A stretch of DNA of 64,000 nucleotides from Eustoma russellianum (Eukaryota; Streptophyta; Magnoliopsida; Gentianales; Gentianaceae): assembly GCA_036186865.1 (NCBI GenBank), contig AP025067.1, forward strand, positions 23,590,535 through 23,654,534, read 5' to 3'. Below the pieces are notes generated by a model. That model searched no databases, was not told the origin of the DNA, and was given only the letters and a program-made list of their open reading frames with translations. This document shows, piece after piece, positions 33,288-46,589 of the stretch (positions within the stretch are counted from its first letter, which is position 1; every line of letters starts with the position of its first letter). The position numbers and the translations under genes were made by a program.

Positions 33288-35242
33288 ATGGCATCCACTA
33301 GTCATAAAACCGAGCAAGAATGTATGTCAAGCCAAAGGCCCCTCCTTTTCGATGGTAAGTCTTTTATTCAGTGGAAACTTCGTATGAAATTTTTTCATAT
33401 GGCTATTGATATCGATTTATGGTGCTTAATAGAAGATGGTTCGTTTGTTCCGTCTAAGATATCTACGAATGATGGTGTTACTTTAGAAGTTATAACGCCT
33501 AAGTAAGAATATACTATAGAAGATAAAAAGAGATTGAGTATGAATGCTAAGACTATGCAACTACTCCTAAATGGTTTAAGTAAAAATGAATCAAGTTATG
33601 TATTAAATTGTTCTAGTGCCCAAGAAATGTGGAAATGTCTTGAAATGAAACATGAAGGTACTAGTCAAGTTAAAGAATCCAAGATAAATATGCTTATGTC
33701 TACTCTTGAATCCTTTAAATTATTAATGGATGAATCTATTTTCGATATGGATTTAAGATTGACAAACATCTATAATTCTCTTGAGTCTCTTGGCAAAGTA
33801 TTTTCTTCACAGGAAAAGGTACAAAAGGTATTGAGAAGCCCCTCATCCGAGCGGGATCCGAAAGTACCCGCAATTGAAGAAAGTAAAGGAAACCAAGTCA
33901 ATAAAAATAGAGGAATTGATCGGATCACTAAAGGTATATGAAAACAAACTCATACTAACGAACTCGGAATCAACTTCTAAACAAGGTAAGGCTATAGCGT
34001 TTAAATCAAATGAATAACTTTCTTCCTCTTCTGATCGCGTAGATGATAGTGACACGGATTCTAATAATGAAGATTTAATCGAGTTGGTTAAATGATTAAG
34101 AAAGATCATGAGAAAGTCTTTTGAAAAAAACCTAAGTCTACTTCATCTAAGAACCACATGCATAAGAATAATGATAAAGATATTAAATGTTATAATTGTC
34201 GAAGACTTGGACATATTTCTTATGACTGCCAGAACGAGGACAAAACAATAAAAAAAACCGTTACAAGGAATTGACAAAAGCTGGACCCCCCCTCAGAACC
34301 TAAGCAAAGGAGTAAAAGAAGAGACTTTAAAGCATCTACATGGAGTGATTCATTCGATTTTGAAAGTGAAGAAAACGAAGAGGAAACAGCTCAAGTATGC
34401 TTTGCATCCAAAGAATCTAGTAAGGTAGATTCTGACTCCGATTCTGATTCTGAACCTTCTTATGAAGATTTGTTTAGTCAATATCTTGAATTGCATAAAT
34501 TTTCTAAGACTTTTGCAAAAGAAAAGAAACGTTTAATTGAAGACAAAAAATTGTTAGAATCTTCTAACACAAATCTTGTATATCAATTAAACGATTTAAA
34601 AGAATAGTCGTCTTTTATGGTAAATTCATTAAAGTTTGAAATTTCATCATTGACATCCGAGAACACTGAAATGGAAGCCAAGATTTCAAATTTGAAATAA
34701 AAATACAGACCTAGAAAAGACGGTAATACAATTCGATACAGGTACTTGCATGTTAGATCGTCTTAATTCTTCTCAAAAGCATGAAAATGACAACTCCAGA
34801 TCAGAGTATGTTGAAGATATTAAGGTATAAAACAAGTCTACAAATTTTTTTCTATCTTTATCTAAGCAACCACATGCATTTAAGACTATTGTACAATCTA
34901 AGAAGACCACTAGCATGCCACCTATTATATCTCATCGCACTCCTTCTTTTTCATCACATACAAAGTATAATCATGTATCATATAGATATGAAAGAAATCC
35001 TTTGATGCATCTGAGACATTCATACCCTACCAATGCATCTAGATCAGACACCATGTATACAAATAGAAATACATATCAAAGCCGAAAACCATATTATGTA
35101 TACAATGATGGATTCGGCCATAGGCAAAAGGAATGATCATAACACATATTATATTGTCTTTTCATCTTTCTTCTCACCTTTTGTAAGACCAAAAAAAGTC
35201 ACCCAAGTTTGGGTACCAAAAGGTACTCTTGCAAAGGGTTGA
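33288..35242 (+). pseudogene. T1 gag (SIRE-like), broken
   Basis: The ATG at 33288 opens MASTSHKTEQECMSSQRPLL and FDGKSFIQWKLRM, the usual SIRE-type capsid start. A TAA at 33504 stops it. The frame resumes with KKRLSMNAKTMQLLLNGL and QEMWKCLEMKHEGTSQVKESKINMLM. A CCHC knuckle (CYNCRRLGHISYDC) is at about 34190. A charged coiled-coil-like stretch follows to about 34720. The end (QVWVPKGTLAKG) is the point where pol normally begins in this family, yet nothing of pol follows. About 300 non-coding bases then lead to the purine tract. Confidence 0.82.
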
Positions 35243-35534
35243 ATTAATAACCTTTAAGGACACACTAGAAATACATGATGAGCATGACACGTTAGAAATG
35301 CATGTTTTTTTGTATAAATTGATATTTTTTACTATTACCTCTAATCACGTTTTCTTTTGACGTGATTTAAAATATAAAGGGGAGAAAAGGATGATTTAAG
35401 ATGAGCGGAGATTGATGTATGAGGGAGCATGCAAAGCGAAATTTGTTTTTTAAATTTAAAAGTTTATACATGATTGTACGGGGAGCAATTATGACACATT
35501 TAAATCATGAATAAAGATTATTTTGCAAATCATC

Positions 35535-35547
35535 AAAAAAGGGAGAT
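35535..35547 (+). other. T1 polypurine tract
   Basis: AAAAAAGGGAGAT ends exactly at the 3' LTR start. Confidence 0.85.
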
Positions 35548-38281
35548 TGTTGAGAAACCGGGGTTTGAGTGATTTGAAAATACATGATTTAAATACATGT
35601 CTTCGAAATGCATAATTTAACTGTTACATAACATGCATACGTGATAGATATGATTTATATGTTCATATATATTGTTATCGTACTAGCGTGCCATGAAGCA
35701 TCAAGGCTTATATCATATGGCAAACATTTGTTATGTTTATACTATTTTCAGGTGCCATGTTACATGAACTAAACTAGTTCATTTAATGAAGTGCTTTAGG
35801 AGATGAACTAAACTAATTTATTAAATAAAATACTCAAGAAGACATATTTGGAGATACCTATTTGGCAACAAATTTGGAATGAAAAGTTCCTCTCCACATT
35901 CACACACACGGCCATACATATAGATATTATATATCTACATATTTTTTATAACGACGAGTCATATATTTCTATCCCGATGTTTCACCGACACATCATAAAT
36001 GTATCTCAACATCAAGCTACCATATACACATCATATTTTTGAGTATATACAGGTTCCATGTCATACTTTACATGTCACTAAGTTACCAAAATTATACCGA
36101 CATGTCATAAGTCCATAAACCGAAAATTGCCACATCGGATGACTACCGAACCGTCACCGACATGTCACATACTTACCATACAAACATGACCATGCTATAT
36201 ACACTCCAAAAGCTAAACAATTTCGTGCATCACATGTCCATGACAGCCCCAAAGTCATACCATATTTATACATATCAGTTAGCTTCCATTTGTCTTGATT
36301 TGTTGGAAATTCAAATTCAAATTTTATCAACACATGGCTAAAATTCACTTTAGCTTTTGGAACTGAAATTACACATGATATTATGTATATTACATGTTAC
36401 ATAACACATTTTACATGTCTAAGAGGTTTGAGACTAATTGGAGAAAAATCGCGTAATCGACGGAAGTCAAAAATTCGTTTTTCTACATGTCTTGATTGGA
36501 ACATTTTTTTTTCTTGGTGTGATATGTATCTAGACACATTTGACACACCTAAGACATACTGGATTATTCTAAAAAAAATTTAATTGATGATTGAAATTTA
36601 CCATATATGTAAAGATATTACACCATTATATGTCAAAATTTCAAAAATAACTTCAGCACATGGAGCTGAGCTTATGGACGGCTTTTGGAGCTTATGAAGA
36701 GCCATGCTGGAGCTTGTTTGGCGCTTGGATTGGTGGAGAACGATCCACAAATGATTGGTGACATTAAAGAAGACCTAGACACACAAGGAAAAGATTCAAA
36801 TTAAAACACATGGTGAAGTTTTCAGCACATGTTTGTAATGGTCGAATTTTACACATGTTTAATCTTCAAAATCATTCCAAAAATGAGGGACAATCAACTC
36901 ATGATTTGTTGGTAATTAACACATGTGAATTTCGACATGTTTTCATATTTTTTTATGATAAAATTCTAAGTCATATTATGTGTGCCAAGGTTGAAAAATG
37001 AAGGCCCTAGCATAGAGTGACAACAAGGTGAAAACACATCATTTATCCAATCATATTTCGCTAAGTAAGTAAAGGTGTGCCACAAAACTATACAAGGCAT
37101 CTTCCAAAGCTATTCAAGACAATCTTCAAGGGATAAATCAGCCATATAAGGCACGCCTCACACCTATAAAAGGGAGCAAGATGTTCAAGACAAAGCAAGA
37201 CACATTTTTATTTCCAAGTAAGTGCAAAGCAAGACTTCTCTTCTTCTCGTATCTTCTTCTCTTGCACATATCCTCATGCCCATTATACTTAAATTCGATA
37301 TTCTGTATAGGCTTTGTTTTTAACACCCATATACATTCCATTCTTGTACAAGGTTCATCAAGGTGTGATCAAACCTTCATTAGTGCGATGGTGGTATTTC
37401 TGTGTGTTGTTTGTGTTGTTCTTTGCAAGAAGGATGGATATTCAAGGAGTTGATGTATAACTCCAGCTTTCCTTGTCTTAAGGAGTTTTTGGTGTTTAGT
37501 GAATACCGAAGAAGGTTTCCTTGAAGACTGGAGTAGGTCGATTTGACCGAACCAGCATAAAAATCTCTTTGTTCTTACTTTTCAGCACTTTTACTTTCAG
37601 TTTCTGTTTTTGTATCGTTTTCATATCCACGGTAACAATAGCATTGGTTTTTCAAAAAAATTATCAAAGTTTGCAGAAACATAGAAAAGGGTATTAGATC
37701 TCATTTGAAACAAGTTTAATTGAATTTAAATTAGTATAAGTCATCCAAATGTTCATAATGCTGAGACTAGTGCAATCTGATTTTCAGATCTGTAAAGGCT
37801 GAGAACATCAACGTGGTTGATATAATTTCCAAAGAAATTTTTAAAAAATGTTTCAACCCTTTAAAGTATACATCTTAAGGATCATTCCATAAAATTTTTA
37901 GAGCATTCAGAGTTGTCATTAAATAATAATTAATTTATCATTTTAAGGAACAGTTTATGGCAGATTGACAGAGTCCAGGTAAACACGTTTTTTAAGGTCT
38001 TACACTTTGAACTTTAATATGAAGTTTTACGTTTTTTAAGGTCTTACACTTTGAACTTTAATATGAAGTTTTTATGACACATAGATAACATTTGAGAGTA
38101 TACTATCACCTAATTTCACGATTTTTGGAGGTCTACAACCTGATCATTCACTTAATCAAAAACAACATCTGAAAATAGATTATGTTTTTAGAAGTGAGTA
38201 ATTGATAAAAAAAGTTTTAAAAACCAATTTTTCCGCACTCACTATTCAACCCTCTTCTAGTGGTGCTATACAGATCCGACA
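35548..38281 (+). repeat. T1 3' LTR (2734 bp, full length)
   Basis: This copy keeps the promoter segment. It also has a tandem duplication of about 43 bp near 37985-38065 ('aaggtcttacactttgaac' twice). Confidence 0.9.
37165..37172 (+). promoter_or_regulatory. TATA box in the T1 3' LTR
   Basis: TATAAAAG in the context CACCTATAAAAGGGAGC. It is absent from the 5' LTR because of the 466-bp deletion. Confidence 0.7.
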
Positions 38282-38735
38282 ACCATGTCCTCAGGGTGCA
38301 AATATAGTTGGTCATGTCCAATCTGTTCCTCCCAAGTCAGTTTGGGCATGTCTTTACTTCTTTTCCCCTCTACAAGGAGGCTTTCAACTGTTCTGACGGA
38401 CGCAGTTGTCTGTCTCCGCTTGATATACCCAAACCATCTCAGTCTACCTCCCTTATCTTATCCGCTATACTAGCCATCCCTAGCTTTTCCTGAAATACCT
38501 CATTTCTGAGCCAGCTAGCCTTGTATTCTCACACATCTACCTCAACATCCTCATATCTGCCACTTCATTTTCTGCAACTATGTCCTCTTCATGGCCCAGC
38601 AGTCTGTCCTATATAACATTGTCAGCAGTACTGCCATCCTATAAAATTTTGTCTTTAATTTAGTTGGAAAATTCTTGTCACACATCACCCCTGAAGCCGT
38701 TCTCCATCTATGCCAGCATGCTTGAACTCTAAATT
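38282..38735 (-). mobile_element. Second RTE LINE, continuation right of T1
   Basis: From 'accatgtcctcagggtgc' onward this aligns with 28710-29190 of the first LINE, including 'acgcagttgtctgtctccgc' and the 'cttgtcacacatcacccctga' region. It ends abruptly near 38735, a truncated 5' end. Confidence 0.85.
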
Positions 38736-39818
38736 ATTTTTGTACGTAGTGTAGTACTAAATACTAAGACTTTGAAGGTATCATTACAATCACGTCAAAT
38801 TTCCATTTCATCTTTATCATATTTCTTGGATTAAAGTCAATATAACTAGTTCCAAAGCCTTTTTACTGGTCTTCCTAAAGAACAATGCTACATGCAAGTA
38901 ATTTTTGAAATGATTTCTTAAGAACTTCACGAGGTAATGATTAAACAAGTAGCATTTCATAACTCTAGATATGTTTTAGATATTGAGTAGGGAGATGCCT
39001 AATATTCTTTAAAATATATGACCTCATGGTACACTTAATGTACTTTATATTCCTATATGGAAACTTTAGGCGAAAATTAAACGAACATATATCGAACATT
39101 TACAATAGTTTCAGGGTCTGAACTTGTTTGTATATGTTTTAAAATTTAGAATGTAAATGTAATAACTACACTTATAAGTCAGAAGACACACATTGGATGT
39201 GTGATGTGTATCAGTTATAAAATAAATAAATAACATGCACCATATTTTTAACATATGTTTTTAAACAAAACTACGTAGTAATACATTTTATGAAGAGTTT
39301 AAAAATGACCATTAAAAGTAATTCAAAAGGCCATGTCTCCCAATTTTTACATTAGGAGTTATAAGATGTAACAAAAGACATGTTAAAAATATTCATTTCC
39401 ATATCATTTAAAGTGAAAGAAGATATTTGGTCAAATTTAAATAAATCTAGCCTTTGAAATGAGAAACCTGATAAAAAGCATGCTGGTTCTCTCTATCTTT
39501 TCCTTTTATTCTTTTTATTATTTACTTTGTTTTTAATTTTTCCGGACATACAATTTCATCGTTAAATCTTATCATTTGGATAAGCATGAATAAAACTACA
39601 TCCCCAAATGACAATAAGCACTCTGTCCTTTGGAGAGACCGGAAGAAAGTATGCTAGTTTGCACATTATTCCTAATTACAAATCCAACTAAAGTTCAGGT
39701 CACTTCACTTGGGACATCTGATGAAATTGGAATCAAACCAAGAAGGTATAGGTTGCCTACCCAAAAGATGAACTAACACGTGTATGATTCGACCTCAAAC
39801 ATTTTAAGTTGCATAAGT
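38736..39818. other. AT-rich intergenic DNA
   Basis: No gene or repeat was recognised on either strand. Confidence 0.45.
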
Positions 39819-40012
39819 ACTAGTAAAAGGCATTTCCGGTGCAGTGGGCTCCTGCGTTTGCGTAGAGTACTGGAAGAAGTTGGATCGGTTCACGATCTGA
39901 TGTATGCATTTTTATCCTACATTTTGTGTAAGAGGTTGTTTCCACAGCTCGAACACGTGACCTCAAGGTAGCAACCTTAACAGTTGCTTCAAGTCCGTCC
40001 ACATAAGGACTA
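39819..40012 (-). mobile_element. SINE (Au-like, tRNA-derived)
   Basis: On the minus strand it reads GAAGCAACTGTTAAGGTTGC, GAGGTCACGTGTTCGAGC and GTGGAAACAACCTCTTACAC. The centre is the pol III B box (consensus GGTTCGANNCC, here TGTTCGAGC). The end, GGAGCCCACTGCACCGGA followed by T-rich sequence, matches the common plant SINE body. Confidence 0.75.
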
Positions 40013-41184
40013 GTAATATAACATCAATCCTTTTCCTTTAGTCACATAGAACTTAGAGGGATGTAATATAAAGATTGAATTGAATTTCAGCATATGAGAA
40101 TCAATAATTGAAGTGGGGGAATTGAGTTTGTGCAAAGTGTGAAGTGGGTTTTACTAAGGAAGTGAGTACATTTCCATTTTTGGCAAGAAAGCCACATAAT
40201 GGAGTTAGATGCTTTGTCTATTTGTGCATTTTTGGAAATAAGAAAGAAGGGGAGATAATGAATGCATGATGCTTATTCATGAAACTCATCTCCACAATAA
40301 TTGACTTAATGTGATGATGTTGATATATATGATGTGAATATGCTTTATATGAAGGCTCACTTTGATTGATAACACTTTCATGGTCCGATTGAGTAATTTA
40401 ATATTGGTGACACAAAAATTTTAAAATGCTACCAAATTAACTGTTAGTACTTAAATAGTTGTTGTTTAACCAATAAAAAATAGACATATACAAATGTCTT
40501 TTCCCGTTTCGTGTACTCATTCTATGTGTGTTTCACATAATCATTGCAAAGTAGTCTACTACTATTTCTATTGAATTTTATGCTTATCTTAATTTTATGA
40601 TGGCAGTGATAAGACATAAGGTTAAAAATAAGGAATTTACTAGAGGAAGAATAGGATGTTGAGTCGTGCTTTTAATTGGTGTTTATTGATAATATTGTTT
40701 CACATTGGTCATTTTAAGAAAAATACATAGGTTATATGAAGATAAGGTATGACTACACATTGCCTCAAAGTTTTGAATGGTTATGAACATCACATTTTGT
40801 AAACCCAAGTCATGTCTAGAGTGGATATAAACGTCACCTAATGTGAATCCAAGTCAACAGCTTAGGTGAAGAACACCCAAGTTAGTTGAGGTGAAGAAGT
40901 CAATTGGTGGTGGTACTATTTTCAACCGTGTTTAAGGTGATTGGACCAATAAGGTACTGACATAAAATTTAAATAATGTCTCTTCCTTTTCATAATATGA
41001 AGCTTCTAAGATACATAATTCTTGTACTAAAATATTTGCCCCCCTGTTTTAAGCTATCAACTCTTGATGTAGTAATTAATTTTTATCCGAAACGATGTGG
41101 CAAAGAAAGGGAAAGGGAGGGTGAGATGATTTTTCTCTAGTGTTAATCTTAGAGGTGGAACAATATCATTTCTTCAACTAAACG

Positions 41185-41352
41185 CCTTAGTGTACTATGC
41201 TTCTGTGTTTGTACAGGGTCTGCGAAGGAGTCGCATTGCTTCGTAATCTGAAGTACGTATTATTACTCTATACTTTGCACAAGAGACTGTGTTCGCAGCT
41301 CGACCTCGTGACATCAAGATCACAAAACAACCACCTTATCTCTAAAACATCC
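41185..41352 (-). mobile_element. SINE, second more degenerate copy
   Basis: On the minus strand: AAGGTGGTTGTTTTGTGATC, GATGTCACGAGGTCGAGCTG and CAGTCTCTTGTGCAAAG. These line up with the SINE at 39819-40012; the B box is degraded (GGTCGAGC). Confidence 0.65.
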
Positions 41353-43500
41353 CTTTTCAATTAAAAAATACCACATAAATAACACATGCATGAGACGTGT
41401 ATTTATATGGAGCCTCTACAAGTACAAATCTAAACTTGTAGCTTTTATAAAGTATTTTTATTTAATAAACGATTTAAAAAAATTTAGTTTAAAAGAAGAT
41501 CATGTCAGGGAAAAAAAAGGGATATAGTATATTTGGAAATTGGTATCGGGAAGAACATGATATGAAGTGAGATCAGGAGAGCGAGGAATTGTTCCATGAT
41601 ATTGATGCTATTCCAATTAGTTACACTTTTAATCGATAAGATAGGTTGTACTATTCTTTTTTTATTCAACCATACATATCTTTGAAGAATTTTATTTCAA
41701 TGTCTATATTTTCATTCTCCAAGTTTGCCACCAACGCTATGCTTCTCGCGTTGTCACAGTTAGTAAAACATCGGTTAACATCAAATTATCAAAATACTTT
41801 ATACATTATCCAGAGGAATTTGGGCATCAATTATGTTAAGATTATTTTGACAAACCATTGTGTTGAACACTTTTGCGATGTGATATTAATTAATTTTTAT
41901 CAATTACTTATATTAACCAACTGTGACAATATTTTGATACGAATTAATGCTTTTGATGATAGTTTATTTAAAAAAAATAAAAGAAATAATGGATCGACTT
42001 CTTATGAAACGTTAGTAAAGGAAAATATGACATTTTCTTCCCTTGATTGTGATAGCGATCCACATGATTTCAGGGAAGATTTTGAGCATACGGCCATATA
42101 TAGCTTATGACGCGAAAGGAATTTGAATCGAATTTCCAGAGAAAAAGCACTTGGGATATTGAATTATTTATTTTTTCAATAAATCAGGGTACTTGAATTG
42201 ATTAATAGTAATCCTTTTATTTTTTTTAACGGAAAATACGTTTTATTTATCAAGCAGCATCAAAAGAGATGGCATGTAAAATGTCCAGACGGGGATGACA
42301 TCCCGAGACAGTGCTCGAAGGCAGGCAAATGGAGTCCCATTGAGGTAACATGTGAGCATGCATGTCGCCCCATCGCTTAACAAAGAAAAAGGCAACAGAA
42401 GGTAAATTTGCATACATGTTTTTACATTCGGCTACTAGCGAACCCAAAGGATGAAGATCAGGGCAGTCATCATTCGCGTGACGAAGAAAAAACTATCATC
42501 TTAAATAACGACAATTGTTATCAATACGGTATGTCACAATCAACTTTGTTTGACCTTACAAAGACGTAGGTCGGTTTAGGTCCACAATAGAGGTGCGGGT
42601 CCAAGCAGACAGACAAGTCGACATGGCCCAGAAGACGCATAACGTCCCCTCGACGCCAACAAAGATCTTAGGCTGACATTAGTAAAAATTGCTTAGAGAT
42701 GTTGAGGGTTGAACACCTCGGCCACAAGCGTCACCTCAGCTTCAACCATCAGTTCAATCTTAGGCGTCACCTCATCCTTAACTTTTAGCTCAGTCTCGGC
42801 TGTCACCTCAGTACTAACGCATACCTCAGATATGCCCTGCAGGTCGGCCATGAACCTGGTGCCTCAACTTTGTGTGGTCGCCTGGAAGAGCAAACACCTA
42901 CTACGCAAGCAGCTTGACCATGCAACTCGACACGTGGCGATACATGACAGCCATGCACAAGCAGGACAGGATACTTGGCGCTCTCACATAGCTCCTCGAC
43001 ATGCATTGACACCTCAAACTATACAAAAAGAAGGAATGACGCCTTTCAGCGGCCATGTCCAATTTAGTGAGCAAAAATTCATAGCCACACACAAAAAATG
43101 AGACAGATTTCACTGACATTTCAATATATAAATATTGTAAAACCCACAACTGACTTGAGTGTCAAAGAATTTTTTCGGATCAATAGCTTTGGAACCTCTA
43201 ACATTGTTCAACATGTGCAGATTTCTGGAAACGTTAGTTGTGGAAATAAACTACGTCTATGCAAGACTTTGACAATTTTTCCCTTTTTGGATAATCTCTA
43301 GTCCATATAAAAATTCAACTTTGCTGTATGGCGCTAAAAGAAGGGCTAACTAGGCCTTAATTCATATTTTCTTGCTCAAACATGCGTAACATACCTTTAA
43401 GATAGAAAAAACACTCAATATGATCCTGAGAAATCTTCACGCCATCAACGATAGAGAGGCGGTTTTAACCACCCGTCGAAGCATGCCTTCGAAAGGTAGG
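41353..43500. other. Mixed non-coding DNA with a GC-richer island
   Basis: A 154-codon plus frame at 41646-42110 is rich in Ile, Asn and Leu and has no recognisable motif. From 42560 to 43130 base composition is clearly more GC-rich, with repeated 'gtcacctcag' units (42725-42830). This may be leader or LTR remains of the gypsy element G2 that starts further right, but no boundary is visible. Confidence 0.35.
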
Positions 43501-43549
43501 TTGAGTGTCCAAATGATGTCCAAGGGTTACCCATGAAGAATAAAATCAA

Positions 43550-45246
43550 ACCATGAGATACGTGGCTCAAAATATGGCTATCTTCAAACCTTTGATTGAC
43601 CAAATCAAGGGCAAGGCTCCAGAGGCCTCGTATCTTGCCCAAGGCCTTCTTGACGACTACCGAAGAAGGCAAGAATCTCAAGGGTGTTCTTCTATACCAA
43701 AGGATGAGTTTATGGAAAATGCTAAGGCCAAGGGTAAACAAACGCATACTGACCATTACCCCTATTAGAAAAGCCCTTGGTCGTAGGGTCACATCACTTC
43801 ATGCATGTGCAATGGGCGCCGCTGCTCTACTATGGCCGGGGTGGCTTTGAGGATAGGTCATCGTCAGATCACTCTGAGTAGGTGCCAATGGTGTGAGACA
43901 GCTCATTTATTAAAGAAATTGCAGAGTACGTCACCTTAGACAATTTTAAGATGCCCAAGATGGACACTTATGATGGTACTTCCGAACCTACAGATCATCT
44001 CTTGCGATTCCAGACTGCGATGAGCCAAAAGAATGTTTCAAACCCACTGAGTATAAAACTTTCCCATATATTTGAGGGTAGAGGCCTAAAGAGGTTTCAA
44101 GTGTTGCAGTGTCAATGTATATATTATTTCCGATAATCGGTATAGAGTTTCAAGGTACAATTTATGTCTCGCAAGCCTTTTGTCAGAAACTCTTCACACT
44201 TGATGACCCTAAGGTAGAAGCCACACTAGTCAGTTTTACATTATACATAGTGCTTCATCGACGAGTGCCTGGGGGTCAGGGGATCGCATTAATGAGGGGC
44301 TAAGGCTAGGTCGCCTCTTGTCCCAATTGGCCGAGAAGAACCCAAAGATTCTGAGGGCCTATTTGGAAAATCTCACCAATTCACTCAAGGCAAAGAGGCC
44401 AACCTATTAAAAAGAGAGGCTGAGTCATCCTACCAAAAGCTGAGCCAAGGCGAATACAAAAACCTCACGGGCATCTAGAGACAACCATAATACATTTGAC
44501 CGTCTGGGTGGCGAGACAGGGAAGGGTTGCCATTACTTGCCTTGAAAGAAAGGATACTCGCAGTCATAGCTGAGGACATGCCAGGCATTCTAAAAACTCA
44601 TGCTAAGCATAATCTCAATGTGTATCCTAGCATCAAGGCTGTCAAATAGAAGAAGAGAAACTTCGCTCTGGAAGGATCAAGGTAAACGCGAAAGAGGTTG
44701 GTAGAATTATTTCCGCCAATTTCATAATAGAAGTCCTATATCAATTTTGAATAGCAACCTGTGGTGGTGCCAAAGCCTGATAAATCTTGAAGGATGTAAG
44801 TTGGCTACACTAACTTGAATAAAGCTTGTTCAAAATATTGTTATCTATTGTCAAAGGTCCACAAATTGGTGGATTCAGCAATTAGGAGTAAGATTTCGAC
44901 TTTCTTTACGCTTTCAAAGGGTATCGTCAAATAGTCATGCCTAAGGAAGATCAGGATAAAACTTGGTTCATTACTGAAGAGGACACCTGCTGCTATATCA
45001 GTATGCCTTGTCACCTGAAAAACGAAGGAGCCACCTATCAGAAGCTAGTTAATTCTTTGTTCGAGGACCAGATTGGCCGCATCATAGAGTCTATATTGAT
45101 GATATGTTTTTCAAGAGCAGGACCCTTGATATGTATATCCAAAACTTGAGAGAGGTGTTCATCATCTTCAGAGACTCTAGGATGAGGTTGAACTCTAAAA
45201 AGTGTATGTTTGGAATCCAAAGCAGAAAATTCTTAGGGTACATAGT
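43550..45246 (+). pseudogene. G2: Tat-like Ty3/gypsy gag-RT remnant (left part)
   Basis: Near 43940 the frame reads FKMPKMDTYDGTSEPTDHLLRFQ, the standard capsid motif of Tat/Athila-type Gag. Further right come VPKPDKS-like sequence, a degraded NLNKA and VHKLVDSAIRSKI. The reverse-transcriptase core follows: MPKEDQDKTWFI, HLKNEGATYQKLV, then in another frame VYIDDMFFKSRTLDMYI with the YIDD active site near 45095. It ends RKFLGYIV at 45246, where C3 is inserted. Protease is missing. Stops and frameshifts are frequent, so it is an old copy. Confidence 0.8.
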
Positions 45247-45889
45247 TGTGAGGTCCGAAATACACTCTAGAGGGGGGGGGGGTGAATAGAGTGTATGGCT
45301 CTTTTGCGGAATTTTCTGGTTTTTCTCAACTCAAAAAGATATTCAAAAACAGAGCAAGAATTGGAGATGAGAGACAATGAAAGAGTACACCGGATATAGA
45401 GTGGTTCGAATCGTAAATGATTCTACTCCACTACCACTTTGTTTCCAAAGTGGATTTTCAACAACTACTCTTCTTATTATGAACAATAAGAACAACCACA
45501 GCAACACTTACACTAACACTTTAGTGTAAGCAACAACAACAGCAACTTCTTGCACAAAACACACTTGTGCAACCACAGCAACTACAGCTATTAGCAAGAA
45601 CAACTTCTTGCTTCCTCACCACTTCAACAAAAGTTCCCTCAAGAACTTCTCACAGTGGGTTGAAGAAATATGGTAAGGATCACACTTTCTCACAAGTCCA
45701 AGCGCAAGCAAGAGATCAAATATTTATGGTTCCTCTTGTGCTTGACTCTTTTTCTCTCAATATACAATAATGAAGATCAAAGAAAAGCTAGACAAGCTTT
45801 AAACAAATTTACAAGTATGAGAGAAATATACAACAATGGAAAATGAAGCTGGATGATGTTGAAAGTGTGTAATTGCTTCATCCAAGCCT

Positions 45890-45902
45890 CCTCTATTTAT
45901 AG
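45890..45902 (-). promoter_or_regulatory. C3 LTR TATA box
   Basis: The complement reads ATCTATAAATAGAGG. It lies roughly 270-560 bp downstream of the palindrome cluster in element orientation, so the palindromes are in an upstream-enhancer position. The other LTR has the same box near 54484. Confidence 0.6.
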
Positions 45903-46172
45903 ATGAAGTTCACCACGTTTTTGAGGCTCTCCACCATGTCTTCATCTTCAAAAATGTCAAGATAATGCCCAAATAGTATTTAGCAACCCTATGGAGTGAT
46001 TTGATCTTGGATAGCCACCCTAGAGAATCTTAGACATGTATACAATAGTCAAGGAAGCATGTAATAGGTTAGGTTAAAGTCCACAAGAATTTTGAGCAAG
46101 ATTGGAAAGAGAAAACATTAAAAATCTCCCTTGGATTCTGTTCCAACGTTCAAAAAATTTTGAATTCTGTAA

Positions 46173-46465
46173 CACATCGATCGATCGATGTCTCTAATTT
46201 GAGAGACTGAAGTATACATCGATCGATCGATGTCTTGTAGCTTAGAGATCGATGTCTCACAGAAAGTTCCAGGTTTTGATCTCTTATACATCGATCGATC
46301 GAAGTAGGTTCTTCTAGAGATCGATGTACACATCGATCGATCGATGTGCATAACTTCAGAGATCGATGTCTCACAGAATGTTCCTGGATTGGTTCTGTCA
46401 TACATCGATCGATCGATGTCTCTTATTCAAGAGACTGATGTATACATCGATCGATCGATGTCCTT
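46173..46465. promoter_or_regulatory. ATCGATCGATCGAT palindrome array in the C3 3' LTR
   Basis: About six full sites (ATCGATCGATCGAT or the ...CGAAG variant) alternate with about four half sites of the form GAGATCGATGT. Spacing is 30-60 bases. The 20-mer CACATCGATCGATCGATGTC is at 46173-46192. Each full site is self-complementary and contains three CpG steps. Confidence 0.85.
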
Positions 46466-46589
46466 CAGTTTAGAGATCGATGTCTCACAGTGTGTTTTTC
46501 TTACTTTCCTTCATATTCCAAGTGTTAGATTCCTTTTTGCCTTTTTCAAACCATCTTTTAATTTCATCAAAACTCTTCATATCCCAACA

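Larger units (their letters stand above)
30965..38281 (+). mobile_element. T1: gag-only LTR retrotransposon (pol deleted), inside a LINE
   Basis: LTRs at 30965-33232 and 35548-38281 begin TGTTGAGAAACC. They end CCAACA and CCGACA. The element has a tRNA-Met PBS, a degenerate SIRE-like gag, a purine tract and no trace of protease, integrase, reverse transcriptase or RNase H. It splits an RTE LINE. The right flank starts ACCAT and the left flank ends ACAT, consistent with an ACCAT duplication that lost one C. The organisation is that of TR-GAG elements (terminal-repeat retrotransposons with only gag), which depend on an autonomous partner. The 5' LTR has lost about 466 bp including the TATA box. 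Confidence 0.9.
45247..46589 (-). repeat. C3 3' LTR (1343 bp)
   Basis: Nearly identical to 53841-55180. In element orientation U3 is the right part (palindromes at 46173-46465) and a TATA box lies at about 45890-45900. Confidence 0.95.

Noticed and set aside
41646..42110. 154-codon plus-strand frame
   Set aside because: Ile/Asn-rich as expected from AT-rich DNA, no motif recognised and no neighbouring gene structure; an organellar origin was considered but nothing matched.
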